The notes below the pieces were generated by a model. The model made no database searches, was not told the DNA's origin, and was given only the letters and a program-made list of their open reading frames with translations. The position numbers were made by a program, and so were the translations under genes. This document shows, piece after piece, positions 1 through 18,925 of a stretch of DNA of 64,000 nt (positions are counted from its first letter, which is position 1; each line of letters opens with the position of its first letter). The DNA is from Batillaria attramentaria (taxonomy: Eukaryota; Mollusca; Gastropoda; Batillariidae), in assembly GCA_018292915.2 (NCBI GenBank), contig JACVVK020000396.1, positions 403,501-467,500 on the forward strand. The letters run 5' to 3'.

Positions 1-661
1 GATGAAACGTTTTTTATTCAGGATAGAGCATTTAGGCATTGCTGCCTATCTTACATGCTGTCCTGCTATTCTACATTAAAGGGTATTGAGAAAAAAATCA
101 AAACAAACAAAAAAACAATTAAAAAAAAAAGTTTTTAAAAAAAGTATAAACTATCTAGGGGAAACACAGGAGAGAAAAATACACACGATAAACAAATCAA
201 AACATACGTGGCATGTGCTGATGATACTGGCTGTATGCCAAGTATGAAATTTACAGTCGTCTCTAATATTGCAAAACATGTATGTAACACATTTCTATAT
301 ATATCGTCAGATAAGCGTATCGTGTAGAACTTGTTTGAAGTTTATGAATTTGGAAACGTTTTGGATAATCAGTGGTAAAGAGTTCCACATGGATGCCCCT
401 GAGAAAGACAGGCTACTTTTATACATATCAACCCTTGGACGAGGCACTGGGAGCAGACTGTTCCTTGTGTTATGTTGTTTATCATGTTCGAAATTAAATA
501 GTTGATGAAGATATGTTGGGGCTTTGTAGTAAACAATTTTGTGCATCAGTAAGCATTTGTTAAACTCCAGATGCTGTTTAAGAGGTAGAAGTTTGAGGAT
601 TTTAAACTTTTGGTTGGTACTAGAATTACCCGAGTGTAAGAGTTTGACAGCGCGCCGGTGA

Positions 662-663
<2 letters not shown>
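1..663 (-). mobile_element. 5'-truncated non-LTR retrotransposon, 3' end of the reverse-transcriptase ORF
   Basis: On the minus strand an open frame runs from about 660 down to a stop at 307 and reads like the extreme C-terminus of a LINE ORF2. It has an RRAVKLL block, a KAPTYL block, then FSGASMWNSLP followed by FKQVL, the order typical of CR1/Jockey-type reverse-transcriptase tails. The 306 bases below the stop, A/T-rich on the plus strand, would be the 3' UTR, with a minus-strand AATAAA near position 15. The 5' side ends at a (GA)n/(GACA)n tract, so only about 120 codons survive. Family membership is inferred from motifs, not from an alignment. Confidence 0.7.
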
Positions 664-734
<71 letters not shown>

Positions 735-792
735 CAGACAGACAGACAGACAGAGTAGAATAAGAGCAATGGTATTGCACCAGAGAGAGAGG

Positions 793-840
<48 letters not shown>

Positions 841-918
841 GTAGAACAAGAGCAATGGTATTGCACCAGAGAGAGAGAGAGAGAGAGACAGAGAGAGAGA
901 GACAGACAGACAGACAGA
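664..918. repeat. Compound (GA)n / (GACA)n microsatellite
   Basis: A (GA)n run from 664 is followed by GACA tracts, then two further GA-to-GACA cycles. The spacer GTAGAA..AGAGCAATGGTATTGCACCAG occurs between cycles, so the array is a duplicated compound unit rather than one slipped tract. Long ORFs drawn through it are artefacts of periodicity. Confidence 0.9.
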
Positions 919-1499
919 GTCAAAGTTATTTTTCAGCAGTAGAGGTAGTTAACATGATGGTCAATTGTTGTAACTTCCGTTGTTAATTTTGCCTAATTGA
1001 ATCTTTTACAAATGTGACTGTTAAAATAATTAATAAAATAAATAAATAGCTATAAACACACAACAAACAAAATACACAACAGAACGCGTAAAAATATCAA
1101 GAAACCAAGCAAAGCTGATGATGGTGACGAGGGAGAGGCGAGACGATACGATACAATGATATGACACTCCAAGATATGGTTTATTCGATGTAGGCCATCA
1201 GCTCTTTCGAATTAGGGGAGCTGGGGGACAGGGGTTACAACATTGCCAGTGTCAGAATGTACAATAGCAATGTCATTTACGCCGCACCATGGTCATCGAT
1301 GTCTGGAAAGTTAGCAGGTATATATACGTGCACGTGTGTCCAAAATGTATCTAAGCATTCGACACAGTCCACGACAGCACAGAGCTGGGAGACACAAGTC
1401 AAGTTCCTGAAAACAATCATCATATTTTGTATCGTTTACTTGTTGTCATCTCCAGAGACAAGATATTAAAGTCGTCTTCTCTTGCTGGTGTTGGCCTTA

Positions 1500-1542
<43 letters not shown>

Positions 1543-1566
1543 AATTGTTTCCTGTTTATTTTGCAG
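919..1566. other. Sequence upstream of the Ig-receptor gene, no gene recognised
   Basis: No coding region is evident. A (GA)n tract lies at 1501-1539. At 1547-1566 a pyrimidine-rich stretch ends in TTTTGCAG, a plausible 3' splice site, which would mean that a noncoding first exon and the promoter lie further upstream. No TATA box could be assigned with confidence. Confidence 0.4.
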
Positions 1567-1620
1567 TTGTACAGGAAGCTTTTAATGCGAGGTGAACAGA
1601 CTAGTTTGTCAGTGTGTGTC

Positions 1621-7758
<6,138 letters not shown>

Positions 7759-7782
7759 ACTTTAGAGGGGAAAACATGGTGG

Positions 7783-7788
7783 AATAAA
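7783..7788 (+). terminator. Polyadenylation signal AATAAA of the Ig-receptor gene
   Basis: A canonical AATAAA hexamer 25 bases downstream of the TAG stop. Position and sequence support this as the end of the transcript. Confidence 0.7.
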
Positions 7789-7938
7789 CATCAGTAGATT
7801 CCAGAGTTCTACAGATAATCATTTCACTCCTTTTCGATCACTGTCACGTGACACCTGCCCTCCTCCTCCCTGAAAAAAGGAAGAAAGTTTCGGGCAGATT
7901 ACTGTACGTGTTTGATGTGAAATAAGATTCCTAACCTT

Positions 7939-8439
7939 ACCGGCCCCCGTAGTGTAGTGGTTAGCACTTCGGATCATGGACCGGGAGACCCGGGTTCGAA
8001 TCCCGCAGCCGAGGCAAGCGGGATTTTTCCTACCTAGGTCGGCTCCTACCCAGAGCGGGTGTGCTATGGGCCCGATGGGGAGGCTGTTGCCACACAGCCG
8101 AGTTTCACCCACTTCACGGGTGCGACTTTGGGGGTTCTTCCCTTAGTATGACACGTCTTATGACGTGGATGATTACACGGCCGGCACCGCAGGTGCCGTA
8201 GTTCCCGGGCCTGGTTACTGCCGGGATATTTATGACAGGGAGCGTGGAATGCGGCCCTGTCCCGCAGTCCCAAACCACATGGACCTCCATAGCATCATCT
8301 TACTATCATCATCATCTCCATCATCATGCATAACAAAAATTGTCCCAGCTTCCGAGTCCTCCGTGGGTTCCACCCATTACCTGGGAGGAACACCACTGGA
8401 GTTGGCAAAGAGTTGGGGCAGCAAAAAAAAAAAAAAAAA
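7939..8439 (+). mobile_element. tRNA-derived SINE (SINE-1), full length with target-site duplication
   Basis: It starts ACCGGCCCCCGTAGTGTAGT. A pol III A box (TAGTGTAGTGG) and B box (GGTTCGAATCC) have normal tRNA spacing. A unique body follows, including GGCACCGCAGGTGCC, and it ends in poly-A. The direct repeat AAGATTCCTAACCTT flanks it at 7924-7938 and 8440-8454, an intact 15-base target duplication showing retrotransposition. A second copy lies at 12170-12649. Confidence 0.93.
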
Positions 8440-8454
8440 AAGATTCCTAACCTT

Positions 8455-8553
8455 CGCCGGACATAGCCATAAAAACCGCGCCCCATACCTTGTGGCTACA
8501 AACAGACCCATGTTTTTGAAAGGAGAAACCAAATTTGTTAATAAAGGGTTTTT

Positions 8554-8585
<32 letters not shown>

Positions 8586-8924
8586 TTATTGTTTTGTTGT
8601 TGTTTGGTGTGTGGGGGAAGGGGGAGGGGGTATTTTTCCGATATTTTTGAAAAGCCAAAATCGTCGCTGAGAAATGTGAAATGCTTACTTTTTGTCAAAA
8701 GGCAAAGTATCGCAGCAGTTTTGTTCATGTATCACCTTGTTTTACACTCCTGACATATTTTTACACCTACTCAACGATTAACCTAAAACCCAGGGAAGTA
8801 TTTTCGGCTGTACGACTGCAATACGAAACTGCTGGAAATGTCAACAAAATGTATGCTATTTAAATGTGTATGTCACTTCCTCGAAACGAAAACCTGCATG
8901 ACTGACCTCCGCCGCCTTCTCTCT

Positions 8925-8929
<5 letters not shown>
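8455..8929. other. Intergenic, low-complexity T/G tract only
   Basis: A T-then-G homopolymer tract (about 8550-8581) is the only feature seen. ORFs here are products of homopolymers. Confidence 0.5.

Positions 8930-8992
<63 letters not shown>
8930..8992. repeat. (GT)n microsatellite
   Basis: About 31 GT units, preceded by (TC)5. Confidence 0.95.
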
Positions 8993-8995
<3 letters not shown>

Positions 8996-10479
8996 AAGAT
9001 TTTCTTAAAAGAAACTCTTACCTGAAAACAACAGAGTATCAGTATGCTGTACATTTCTTGTTCAATGGTGCGTTTTCCCCAGATTTTCCAAAAATCGATT
9101 TATTGTGAATATACTCTTGACTGTATATAGTCCTGAAGATTTGTAATAATTCTGAATTTAAAGTGTGTGTCATCTTCATTAATTGTGTGTCCCATTTTGT
9201 GATCTCGCTAATTGTAGATATGCACCATATGTTTATCAAGTCAGTTTGACAATCCCGGGTAAAATAATCATAAAAGTAGCTACTGTTCTCTGCTGAATGT
9301 TGGTGACTGTGAGTGAACAGTGGACATCTTTTGCAATCGTGGTTATGAAAAACTGCAAAGGTTACAAATAACCAAATGACTTTTAAGGGTTTCAGTGTAA
9401 GAATTTTACCTGGTTGTTAACGTTTACAAATAATTGTATATGATTTAACAATAGGAGAAGAATGGTCTGTGCCCGTCACGATTCCGAAATCCATATTTGT
9501 TTCAAACGTCTCCTTATTAAGTCCGTGAACCTCTTATGGTAACTAGTTTATCATCCGGTCTAGACAGACACTGATTTCAATATTTCCTTTAGGTGACGGG
9601 CGAAACACAAATATATGCGATATATGGCTTAGGAATAATTTCCTGTCACCCGTTTGCAGAGAACGACCTTTTGTTTTCAGTGATGCACTGGAAAGTACAC
9701 CCTATAAGGCTCTTGTCCAATGGACGTCATGTGTGTTTACCCACTGGCGTATTACACAACAGGAAGCATTTGTCGACTAGATATTAAAATAGGTCCCAAT
9801 GAACTTATTATTTCGAACCTCAGAAGAAGGCACATTTTGTGTTTGTTAGATTTTCAGCTAATGTGCCAATGGCTTAAAGACATGCCATCTGTATTTACTC
9901 AACTCAATTTCTATTTAACAATCGCCAGTTTCGTTTGGTGAACATATCCATAGTAAGCATTTGAAAAAAAAGAAGAAAAAAAAAAAACAAACAAACTATA
10001 CTGCTCCTGTTGTTGCCACTGCTACCCAAAATGTTAAAGCATTTTTGTATAGTTTTCCGATGCTTAGTCACATTTTTGCCCTTCAAAGTAGTCTGCCACC
10101 AGATATTGACGGCTGTACAGTCTGCTTAGAAAGACACCTCTTCAAGTGACCAAAATAGTCTAGTCGCCTTAACAGTGCAGCGCAGTTTCCGAGGGTGATG
10201 CCTTTCCGCTGATAGCTCAGGTTCTCAGGAACGCCTCTTAATATTCTCTCCGGGTACATTCCTTAGAAATAAGTCACTGTCTGTGGTTATGTGCATCTAT
10301 CCTGGGCAAAAACGGGGCTTACATGCTTATGAAAGCCATTTGGGAGAGGGGGGAGGGGGGGTGTAATCGTGTGTACATGTAGCATTTGTCTGTGAATGTG
10401 TTCATATTTCGAAATACATTTTGTTTTCTTTCGTACCCGGAATACTTACTGTCACTGGTGCATTGAATTGTTTCCGGGA

Positions 10480-10481
<2 letters not shown>
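8993..10481. other. Intergenic, nothing recognised
   Basis: No ORF with protein-like composition, RNA gene or repeat end was identified. There is an A-rich tract near 9964-9986 and a G-rich tract near 10346-10360. Confidence 0.4.

Positions 10482-10554
<73 letters not shown>
10482..10554. repeat. (GT)n microsatellite
   Basis: About 36 uninterrupted GT units. Confidence 0.95.
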
Positions 10555-10557
<3 letters not shown>

Positions 10558-10669
10558 TTATATGTGAGTACCTTCACTCTCAACTCAATCATTTCAATAA
10601 AATTTAATGTGTAAAACGTTTTGGAGTTTCGCTGTTGTTTTGTCGTTTTGACAAACACTGCTACCAACA

Positions 10670-11000
10670 TGAATCAGAAGACAACTCTTGTTTGCACACA
10701 TTAAGAAGCTCGAAGGGGTTGTCGGTCTGTAAATCCTAGAACTCAAAGCAGCTAGTCGCTTCCACGCATGCGCAGATGTCGGTCGCATTCCATCGCACAG
10801 AACAACCCACAATACCCTCTTGTATTCAGCTACTCGCGTAATGTATACGAGTGTTGCGGTGCATAGTGATCCTGACCCCGTGTTCGGGTCATGCTTGTGA
10901 CTCCGCCCCTTTTTGTTATGCTCCTCCCACGGGCATAGGCGGGTAGCTCCATTTCTTCCGATGGCTGCATTTCTCAGGAAAGCTTGTCCTTCTAGTTTGG
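10670..11000. repeat. Dispersed repeat family R350, copy 1
   Basis: Starts GAATCAGAAGACAACTC. Shares with 18926-19290 the blocks CACGCATGCGCAGAT, GATCCTGACCCCGTGTT and CTCCGCCC, and a terminal ATTTCTCAGGAA. The copies are diverged and in the same orientation. The GC content and GC-box-like CTCCGCCC suggest an LTR-like or promoter-bearing element, but no coding partner was found. Confidence 0.7.
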
Positions 11001-11564
11001 TGCATTTACAATTGAGAGAGTAAGAGAGAGAGAGAGAGAGAGAGATTAGCCCATCAGCCATATCAAAGAAATCAGTGACTTATTAATTGTTCCAGTTACA
11101 TTACAATGTTGTCCCTACAAGTTTCTAACATCTGTGATGACCTGAACGGGGTAATATGATTTTACAGCTGCAAGTACGAGTACAAGCAATCAAATTATAC
11201 GCGTAAAACAATGTTCACGTGTGAGCCTGACAAGAACCGACTCTAAATGCTTTAATTCAGACCCACCACGAATCCCAGTTGTAATGCAGTTAAGCCGGTA
11301 GTTTACATTGCCACATGCAAATACTGGTAGATGATGACAATTTTTTTTTATTAGTATTGTGTATTTGTGGTTGTTTGGCTGTTTTGTTTTTATGTGGAAG
11401 CCGTTGTTATTATGGTTACATGAAAACAACATTATAGATGCAGCCTTTCCCAATTCCCCCAAAATACTACAGCAGTCGCTCATTTGTTATCGAATACGTG
11501 AAGGAGTATTTTGATTGTTGTTTCTAAATCATGTGATTTTATACTTGCCGAAAATATTGACACA

Positions 11565-11624
11565 GAAAAAAACAGAGTATGTCAAATATTCTCCTCCCTT
11601 GTACGAGGACACAATGCGATAAAC
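11565..11624 (+). pseudogene. Remnant of the last exon of an Ig-receptor paralogue
   Basis: The sequence matches the end of Ig-receptor exon 8: it reads TEYVKYSPPLYEDTMR then TAA, against TEYVRYSPPLYENTMS then TAG. Just upstream, the A run after CAG is seven bases instead of the AAGAAA of the functional gene, shifting the frame. No acceptor or further upstream homology was seen. It is most simply the end of a decayed tandem duplicate about 3.9 kb downstream of the live gene. Confidence 0.8.
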
Positions 11625-12169
11625 TTGTTTGTGATGCAAATGCATTCTCAAATACATTGAGTAAAATTACAAAATACGACCAACAGCCACTATATCCGCT
11701 ATATCATGATTCCTATGCTATCCACCTCACATCCGAAGCAAGTGAATCTGAAGTAAATATGTATGGTATAGCTTTTCTGACTTTGTATTCTTTCGTAACC
11801 AGTTAATATTAAACGAATTAAAAAAAAAAAAAAAAAAAATTTATCAACTAATTTCCCTGTATGATCGAACGTGAGTCACACTTCTTCAAGACAGCGAATT
11901 TTAGTTTCATGTGACCGGTACTGTTCGACTGTGTGTTTCTTGCAGTTGCATAAAAGGCGATTAGATATAGGCGATATATGGCATATCTTCCTGTTTCCCT
12001 GCTCAAACCCACTGTATCCTTCTTATGATCTTTAAACAGCTGTTCTTTCACCTCGTGTCAAGCGACCTGGGTTTAAAATTTGACCAACATTTACATGAAC
12101 CCACAGACAGGAAGTTTTTAACATCAGTGACCTGTAGCTTTTTTTGTTGTTGCTTAAAACAACTATGTA

Positions 12170-12649
12170 CCGGCCCCCGTGGTGTAGTGGTTAGCACTTC
12201 GGACTATGGACCGGGAGACCCGGGTTCGAGTCCCAGCCGAGGCAAGCGGGATTTTTTCTACCTAGGTCGGCACGTACCCAGAGCGGGTGTGCTATGGGCC
12301 CAATGGGGAGGCTGTTGCCACACAGCCGAGCTTCACCCACTTCACGGGTGCGACTTTGGGGGTGCTTCCCTTAGTATGACACGTCTTATGATGTGGATGA
12401 TTACACGGCCGGCACCGCAGGTGCCGTAGTTCCCGGGCCTGGTTAATGGTGGAATGCGGCCCTGTCCCGCAGTCCCAAACCACACGGACCTCCATAGCAT
12501 CATCTCACCTTCATCCTCATCTCCACCATTATGCATTATAAAAAAATTGCCCCTACTTCCGAGCCCTCCGTGGATTCCACCCATTACCAGGGAGGAACAC
12601 CACTGGAGCCGACAAAGAGATGAGGCAGCAAAAAAAAAAAAAAAAAAAA
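12170..12649 (+). mobile_element. tRNA-derived SINE (SINE-1), second copy
   Basis: Same family as 7939-8439, highly similar throughout including A box, B box and poly-A tail, but missing about 20 bases near 12447 (the CTGCCGGGATATTTATGACA part). The target duplication AACTATGTA occurs at 12161-12169 and 12650-12658. Similarity between the two copies implies fairly recent insertions. Confidence 0.92.
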
Positions 12650-12758
12650 AACTATGTAAACCAGGTTTTCATCTCACTGGTGTTTTTTTGTTTGTCTTTT
12701 TCTAACATACGTCAGATACCAAGCCAGTGCTGCTTCTTTTCAGCCAATACCTCCTTGC

Positions 12759-12762
<4 letters not shown>

Positions 12763-12808
<46 letters not shown>
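12763..12808. repeat. (TA)n microsatellite
   Basis: About 23 TA units. Confidence 0.95.
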
Positions 12809-12811
<3 letters not shown>

Positions 12812-14411
12812 CAACATCTCATTTGATAATAAATGCATCTTCAATGAGGACAGGACACACTAAATTGTTCCCCTATAGTTACAAGCCTACACTGACATAA
12901 TTACGTACTTTTGTTGTAGATGTTAACTAGCTAGCAGGGCAAAAGTGAATGCAAGCTCGGCACTCTTGTGAACATTTATGTATTTCTGCATGAGGCGAAG
13001 ATATTATGATCTCCAGCAAACGATTTCAGATGAAAATATACAATAATTTCAAAGACTTGAACAAAAAGGCCTGGACATGTGTTGGATTTGTCTTGATCTA
13101 GCCCACCATTGTACTTTTGTGCAGCCATGAACTCTTTTGGCCTAAGGCACATTCCTGTTTGTTAAATGTCTCTATGTAATGCCCACCGAAGCCTTAACGC
13201 CCCCCCCCCCCCCCTTTCTCTGTCTCTCTCCCTGGTCCATCCTTAGAGACTAGAATGGCATTTGTAGACACATCATGCAGAATACAAGATATGCTGGACT
13301 CTTGAAATACGTTTTTGTTGCCTGCTGGATGTGCTCTGTATACAAGTATACCTACATTATTCAAAGCTATTTTTTTCTCAGAGTAGCGTGCACCCGGCGT
13401 GACCTGTACATGGCCCAAAGTTTTCTTGCGTGTTTTTTTTTATTTTTTTAATTTTTGACCTTGCACACTTACAGTGGGGCAAGTGAAGCAAACAGCGAAA
13501 CTCGATACACAGCCAACCAGGAAGCATTTCACCGACCTAGATCGGTAGACATGTATGACTAGACTGTTATGCCTCTTGTCGCTAGGCGCTTACGTTGTAC
13601 GAACACAAGTGTATTGATATCGTTGCGTACATGTGTGCATGTGCGTTTCACAAGAACAGGGTGAGGTGATAAACCCACCCTACTTAGATCAGCGCCAGGT
13701 CATACACCAAGCTGTATGAAATATGGTCGGTGATCCGTGTAGCCAGGACCAACTAGTCTACATTAAATACATTCAACACGCCAGCTGAAATATGTATATT
13801 TTTATTTTTTAACATACTAAATACTCTAACAGTTAGAACAGCTGTCATTTTGAAAAATGTTTGTGCGAAAAGCTGTATATACGATTATCCTAAAATGGAA
13901 AGGTGCCCTTCTCACTCATATACAGCTGAGATGTTTGTGTTCCAAAGAACAATGTGGGAAAAAATAATCCAGTTGGGACCACATAATATTTGTGGCGTAT
14001 TTGTTTTACATATGCCTGAATAATGTGTTATGCTTCTGATTTGACAAGATAGCTTCAAACAGCTCACGTTTTATATATGTATACATTTTAAAGTAGGCGA
14101 AGTAAGTAAAGCTGAGAGCGCACGTTTTCGGCTTTAGCGATACCTTTGTTTCTATTCTATATTAAATTAATGTATATATTTTATGTGTATATTTTATGAG
14201 AAATTTGGAGCTTTGTAAGTATTCTAAACGAATCATCTAGTCCACTAATGTGTTGTCCAAAACATGTCAGCAGGCATTGATACCAGTGTGGCCGAAATAG
14301 ATTTTACATTTGCCATCAACGTGCAATACTTCTGCTTTCTATGTGTATAAATTCTGCATTCTCTTGTATAAAACACATCAAATGTAAGCATGAAAGACAA
14401 ATTTTGTAATA

Positions 14412-14454
<43 letters not shown>

Positions 14455-16753
14455 CGGACATTTGTACATGCCCGTGAATACTTTTTCAACCGTTTCACTT
14501 TTGCTGTTCGTCATCATTTTGGAAGTGTGTGTGTTTTGTCTTACCCGAATGTCAATTATTCTTTGATTCTCGCAACCTGTGGTGAAAGCGACATCGACAA
14601 CGACAGCAAAAACAAACTCGTATTTTTACCCCGGACATTAGTTCCACACCTCAAAAACTGCAATCATTACCCATGTTTCCATGTACTGCGGAGCTGGTTA
14701 CTGAATTACTTTCTTATCATTTTGTTGATTGTGTATATATTCACGTATTTATTGCATTCTTTAGTGGTGTGTTCTTGACGTTCGCTGTACATAATGATGA
14801 AATCCCATGTCATGTCTTTAATATTTTCCTTTCATCACAAGAGAGACAGCATCATTACCCACATTTCTGATACGTCATTCAGTACCAGGTGGGTAGCCTA
14901 GTGTTTTGAGCTACACCTGTGAAAAGGTCGGTCACCGGGTACATGGACTGTCTGCTGTCCATTCCAGCTTCAAACAACTATTACACTTAGAACTATTATG
15001 GGTTTTTGTTTTTGTTCATTTGTTCGGTTTGTGTGTTTGTTTGTTTGTTTTTTTGGGGGGGAGGGGGGGTTGTTGTTGTTGCTTTTTTGTATGATTTGTT
15101 TTTCTAATTGCAGTTTGAATCTTTCCATACTGATAAAATTCATATCATAAAAATTTTGAGACTTTGGCCATGTTTTGCGTGCGTGTTCACGTTTCTCAAA
15201 AACTGTTTCAAGTGTCACCGACTTATCTGCCATCCAGTAGGATGTTGTACAAACTAAATATGTGTGAAGGATACTAGGTGAATGTAGCATACAGATATAA
15301 CCCTGGGAACAGGAAACAAATATCAAACAGAAGACCGCTTGCAATTCGCATCAATAAATGTGTGTTTGTCAGTTTCTCAAATATGAACCAAGTGTTTTAA
15401 AGGCTTATTTTGCTTGAGTGTTATGTCAGCCAACCAATTCTTTGGTGTTCATACTCTGACAAATTTACGGAATATGTTGTAGATTTCTTTATTTTTCACA
15501 TTGAGTTATGTATAATATAAAAAGTTGTAGTTTTAATATATTCCAGATCGTGTTCTTCACGTGAAATTACTGGACATAAAACTTCCATAATGTATACATT
15601 TTACCAATTGATTCAAATTCACCTTAATATACATGTGAAATTTATTGTACGTATATTCCTTTTTCGATTACTTGTTGCCTTTTATAGTCGTGCTATTGAT
15701 GAATCTAACGAAACACGTCTATCATTCTCATGATCAACTTTATGCGTGTCATTGACGGTTTGTACAAAAAGCCTTTTTATGTAAATTAGTTAAAAAGACA
15801 GTATGAAATTGTATTTATTCCTGAACGAAAACGTTTATTCATCATTCAACACGTAAAGTTCCACACCTACGTACCAAGGAAATTAAACCAAATCTGCCTA
15901 AACGAGTTGAGTAGAAGTAAGCAACCAACAAACCCCAGCTTGTTGCAACTCACTAACTCATAGATTACACATTGATGAGAGCTCAAATTGATCAGATCTT
16001 GCTACAGCCAGATGTCTTCTAGATTCCTCCCACCCCCCACCCCCACACCCCCTCACACTTTGTTAAGAGAGAGAAAGAGAGAGAGAGATGTGATTATTTA
16101 ATCGATGAAACTTTTTCATTGGTACATATATTGACAGTTTGTTTTCAACCCTATGTACCTGATTTCAGTTGCACTCAGATGAAAGGCTTGTGGTGCAAAG
16201 TTTAATACAATTTTGTCCTGTTGCCTGTTTAGCCTGAATGTAACCACTGTGCATTAACAGGAATTCTCATGAAGGCGCACATGCACAGCCTACATGGGTC
16301 AAGTCCAGCACAGTCTCTGGGTGTTACCTCTGATTCACTCTCCACACCAGGAAGCATTTCATAGATGAGTCAGATGAAGAGACTGGAAACGATAACTGTT
16401 CTCTTGTTAACTTAAGGCAGACAGTGTTTCTTTATGGGTGTTTGTGTTTGATATTGCTATAGCAGGAAGTATTTCAGAACACATGTATCAGATAAGCTTA
16501 ACTATCAAACATGTCTCACGTAGAATACAATGCTGATCATGTTAATGTCTGTCAATAATTGTATATATTTGTCCAAAAAGAAAGAAAGAAAAGAAAAAAA
16601 GACCCAGATGACAAAGTTAATGGCTTCAAGCCAGTTTATCTTCCTACCTGTATTTAGAAGCCATTACAATCTTCGCTAAGCGGATCCAGACCAATACGAT
16701 GTTATCACTACCGGTAGTACTACAACACGACTACTACAGTCATTATTATACAG
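12809..16753. other. Intergenic, no gene recognised
   Basis: Nearly 4 kb of A/T-rich sequence. Contents seen: a poly-C tract at about 13200-13214, (CA)n at 14413-14450, a G-rich tract at 15054-15068, short (GA)n near 16066-16088. No ORF has protein-like composition. Confidence 0.45.
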
Positions 16754-16911
16754 TTATGAGACGGGGCAGATTTTGCTGCGCGCAGCAGCAAGTTTCAGTG
16801 ATACAAAACAAGACTGTGACGTTTCTCCACACAATACATACTTTCACGCACATAGTGACGTAACGAAACCTGCGTCATAGACACTTGACGTGCACTTGGC
16901 GGGAGTTGTGA

Positions 16912-16948
<37 letters not shown>

Positions 16949-18088
16949 ACGGATGTAATGATGGCTATCTCCTAAACCACCTCGATGGAGGCCTTTTTAC
17001 TTTGAGATAAAATGGGAAATCACCTTCTCCAGAGCTACCTTTCACGATTTTTAGCCTGCCGCATTTTCAGAAGAGTTATCGCCAATTTTAAAAAATCGGT
17101 CATGTTACGAATTTTTTCGAAAAAGTTGTTCAAATTCCTTCATTTTCTAGACTTTGGAAGTTCACCCAATCACACTGTATTGATTAGTGCTACAGCTGTG
17201 TAGCTCTGACTGGTTTTGTGTAAAAAAAAACATTTCCGAGGTAGGGGTGGTTTGCACATAAGATCAAATATCTATGAAAAGACTACTGCAAATTACTTAT
17301 CATCCCGGCGTTTTTTGTCTAGTATGACAACTGCACATATGACAGGAACTACTGCACTATTATATCGTTAGCATTTAGAATAACTGAACTTTTAGATAAA
17401 CATAACTTTTTCAAGTTTCTGAGAGAAGCACCGGTCAAAAGAGTTCCAAATTTTCGATTTCATAAGTACAATCCAAGGTATTCTAGTCCACGTTTCACCA
17501 GCCCTCTAGATCTTCCAGATTTTATGTAAAAATTAGTTCAGCCAGGGAAGTCACAAAAGCAACAGGGAAATCACAAGCCATGCACAAGCATCATCTGTCA
17601 TACCACCAGTGTGAAGCTGACGTCAAACGCTTAGTTCACAGACAAAATAAGCAAGTATCGTCACTGCCTCCGACATTTAACCAGCCCTCTAGATCTTCCA
17701 GATTTCATGTGAAAAATAATTCAATCGGGGAAGCCACAAAGCCAACAGGGAAATCACAAGACATAAACAAGCTTCCTCAGACGATGGCAGTGCTAGAGGC
17801 TGACGTGAAAATGTTTAGTTCTCGGAATTGACGTCATCTCTCTGTTTGTGTATGACGACCTGCCTGAGGCTGACGTCAAATGTTTAGTTCACGGAACTGA
17901 CCTCTCTCTCTCTCTCTCTCTCTGGGGAGCCAGGGTGGCCGAATGGTAGAGCGTTGGACTTTCAATGCTCGGGTCGAGAGTTCGAATCCCGGCTGGGGCC
18001 AAATGTTTGTGCTGGCCTTTCTCTCGTTGCCCCGTCTTAGAAAGCACCCTTACGTGGTGGAAAAGGACGTTAAACTCCTAAACACCCA

Positions 18089-18140
<52 letters not shown>

Positions 18141-18350
18141 CTCTCTGTCTCTGTCTGTCTGTCTCTCTCTCTCTCTCCCCCCACCCGGCCCCACCCCCAG
18201 TCACGTGACTAATCGGTCGAGGTCGTAGAGGATCTAGTGTCATTGGTAGAACTTGGAGAGGGGAGAACCGGCAACAATAACAACAAAACAGACAAAATAA
18301 AATGAAATTTGGAGAAACAACTTTGTAGGACGGGGCCGTTCCTCCTTGTT
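16754..18350. repeat. 1.6-kb duplicated mobile unit, copy 1
   Basis: Near-identical to 22287-23970 in the same orientation, over all internal landmarks: TTATGAGACGGGGCAG at the start, a (GT)n tract, GGAGGCCTTTTTACTTTG, repeated CCAGCCCTCTAGATCTTCC blocks, an internal SINE, and the end GGAGAAACAACTTTGTAGG. The start and end share a degenerate direct repeat, GAGAAACAACTT followed by G-rich GACGGGGC. A 63-codon ORF at 17012-17203 is identical in both copies but has no recognisable domain. Best read as a dispersed element or a segmental duplication. Confidence 0.85.
17930..18090 (+). mobile_element. tRNA-derived SINE (SINE-2) within the duplicated unit
   Basis: A box TGGCCGAATGG and B box GAGTTCGAATCCC are spaced as in a tRNA, but the anticodon stem does not pair, so it is not a tRNA gene. 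The body ends GTGGTGGAAAAGGACGTTAAA followed by ACACCCACCC and a (TC)n tail. Other copies or pieces are at 23574-23745, 28546-28665 (minus) and 31828-31874. Confidence 0.82.
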
Positions 18351-18585
18351 ATTATTAGGATAAACCGAAATATAGCAGTCATGGGGTTGAAAAAATATTC
18401 TAGCTCAGCCAAGCGGAGTTTTGTGTGTTGTTGTTCATGCTCATGATTTGTTATGTTTCTACAGCGTGTATTGCAATAAACTTGTTGAAATCGAAAGAAA
18501 TTGTGTAATTGATAACATCCATAACATGCAGCAGATACATTATTGACGTTTCATAATGATATTGGTGTTTTTTTTTTACCTCGCA

Positions 18586-18901
<316 letters not shown>

Positions 18902-18925
18902 TGCCGTTCTGAGATACTACGTACA

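Noticed and set aside
307..942. Long ORFs through the (GA)n/(GACA)n array on both strands
   Set aside because: They consist of repeated Arg-Glu or Ser-Leu codons created by the repeat period. Only the minus-strand part below 660 has LINE-like sequence.
8165..8650. 161-codon ORF
   Set aside because: It runs through a SINE and homopolymer tracts; not a protein gene.
17012..17203. 63-codon ORF identical in both duplicated units (also 22564-22755)
   Set aside because: Identity is explained by recent duplication of the whole unit. No domain, no codon-level evidence of selection.
17930..18000. Possible tRNA gene
   Set aside because: A and B boxes are present but the anticodon stem does not pair, and a SINE body follows. 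Same for 23574-23650, 7941-8010 and 12172-12240.
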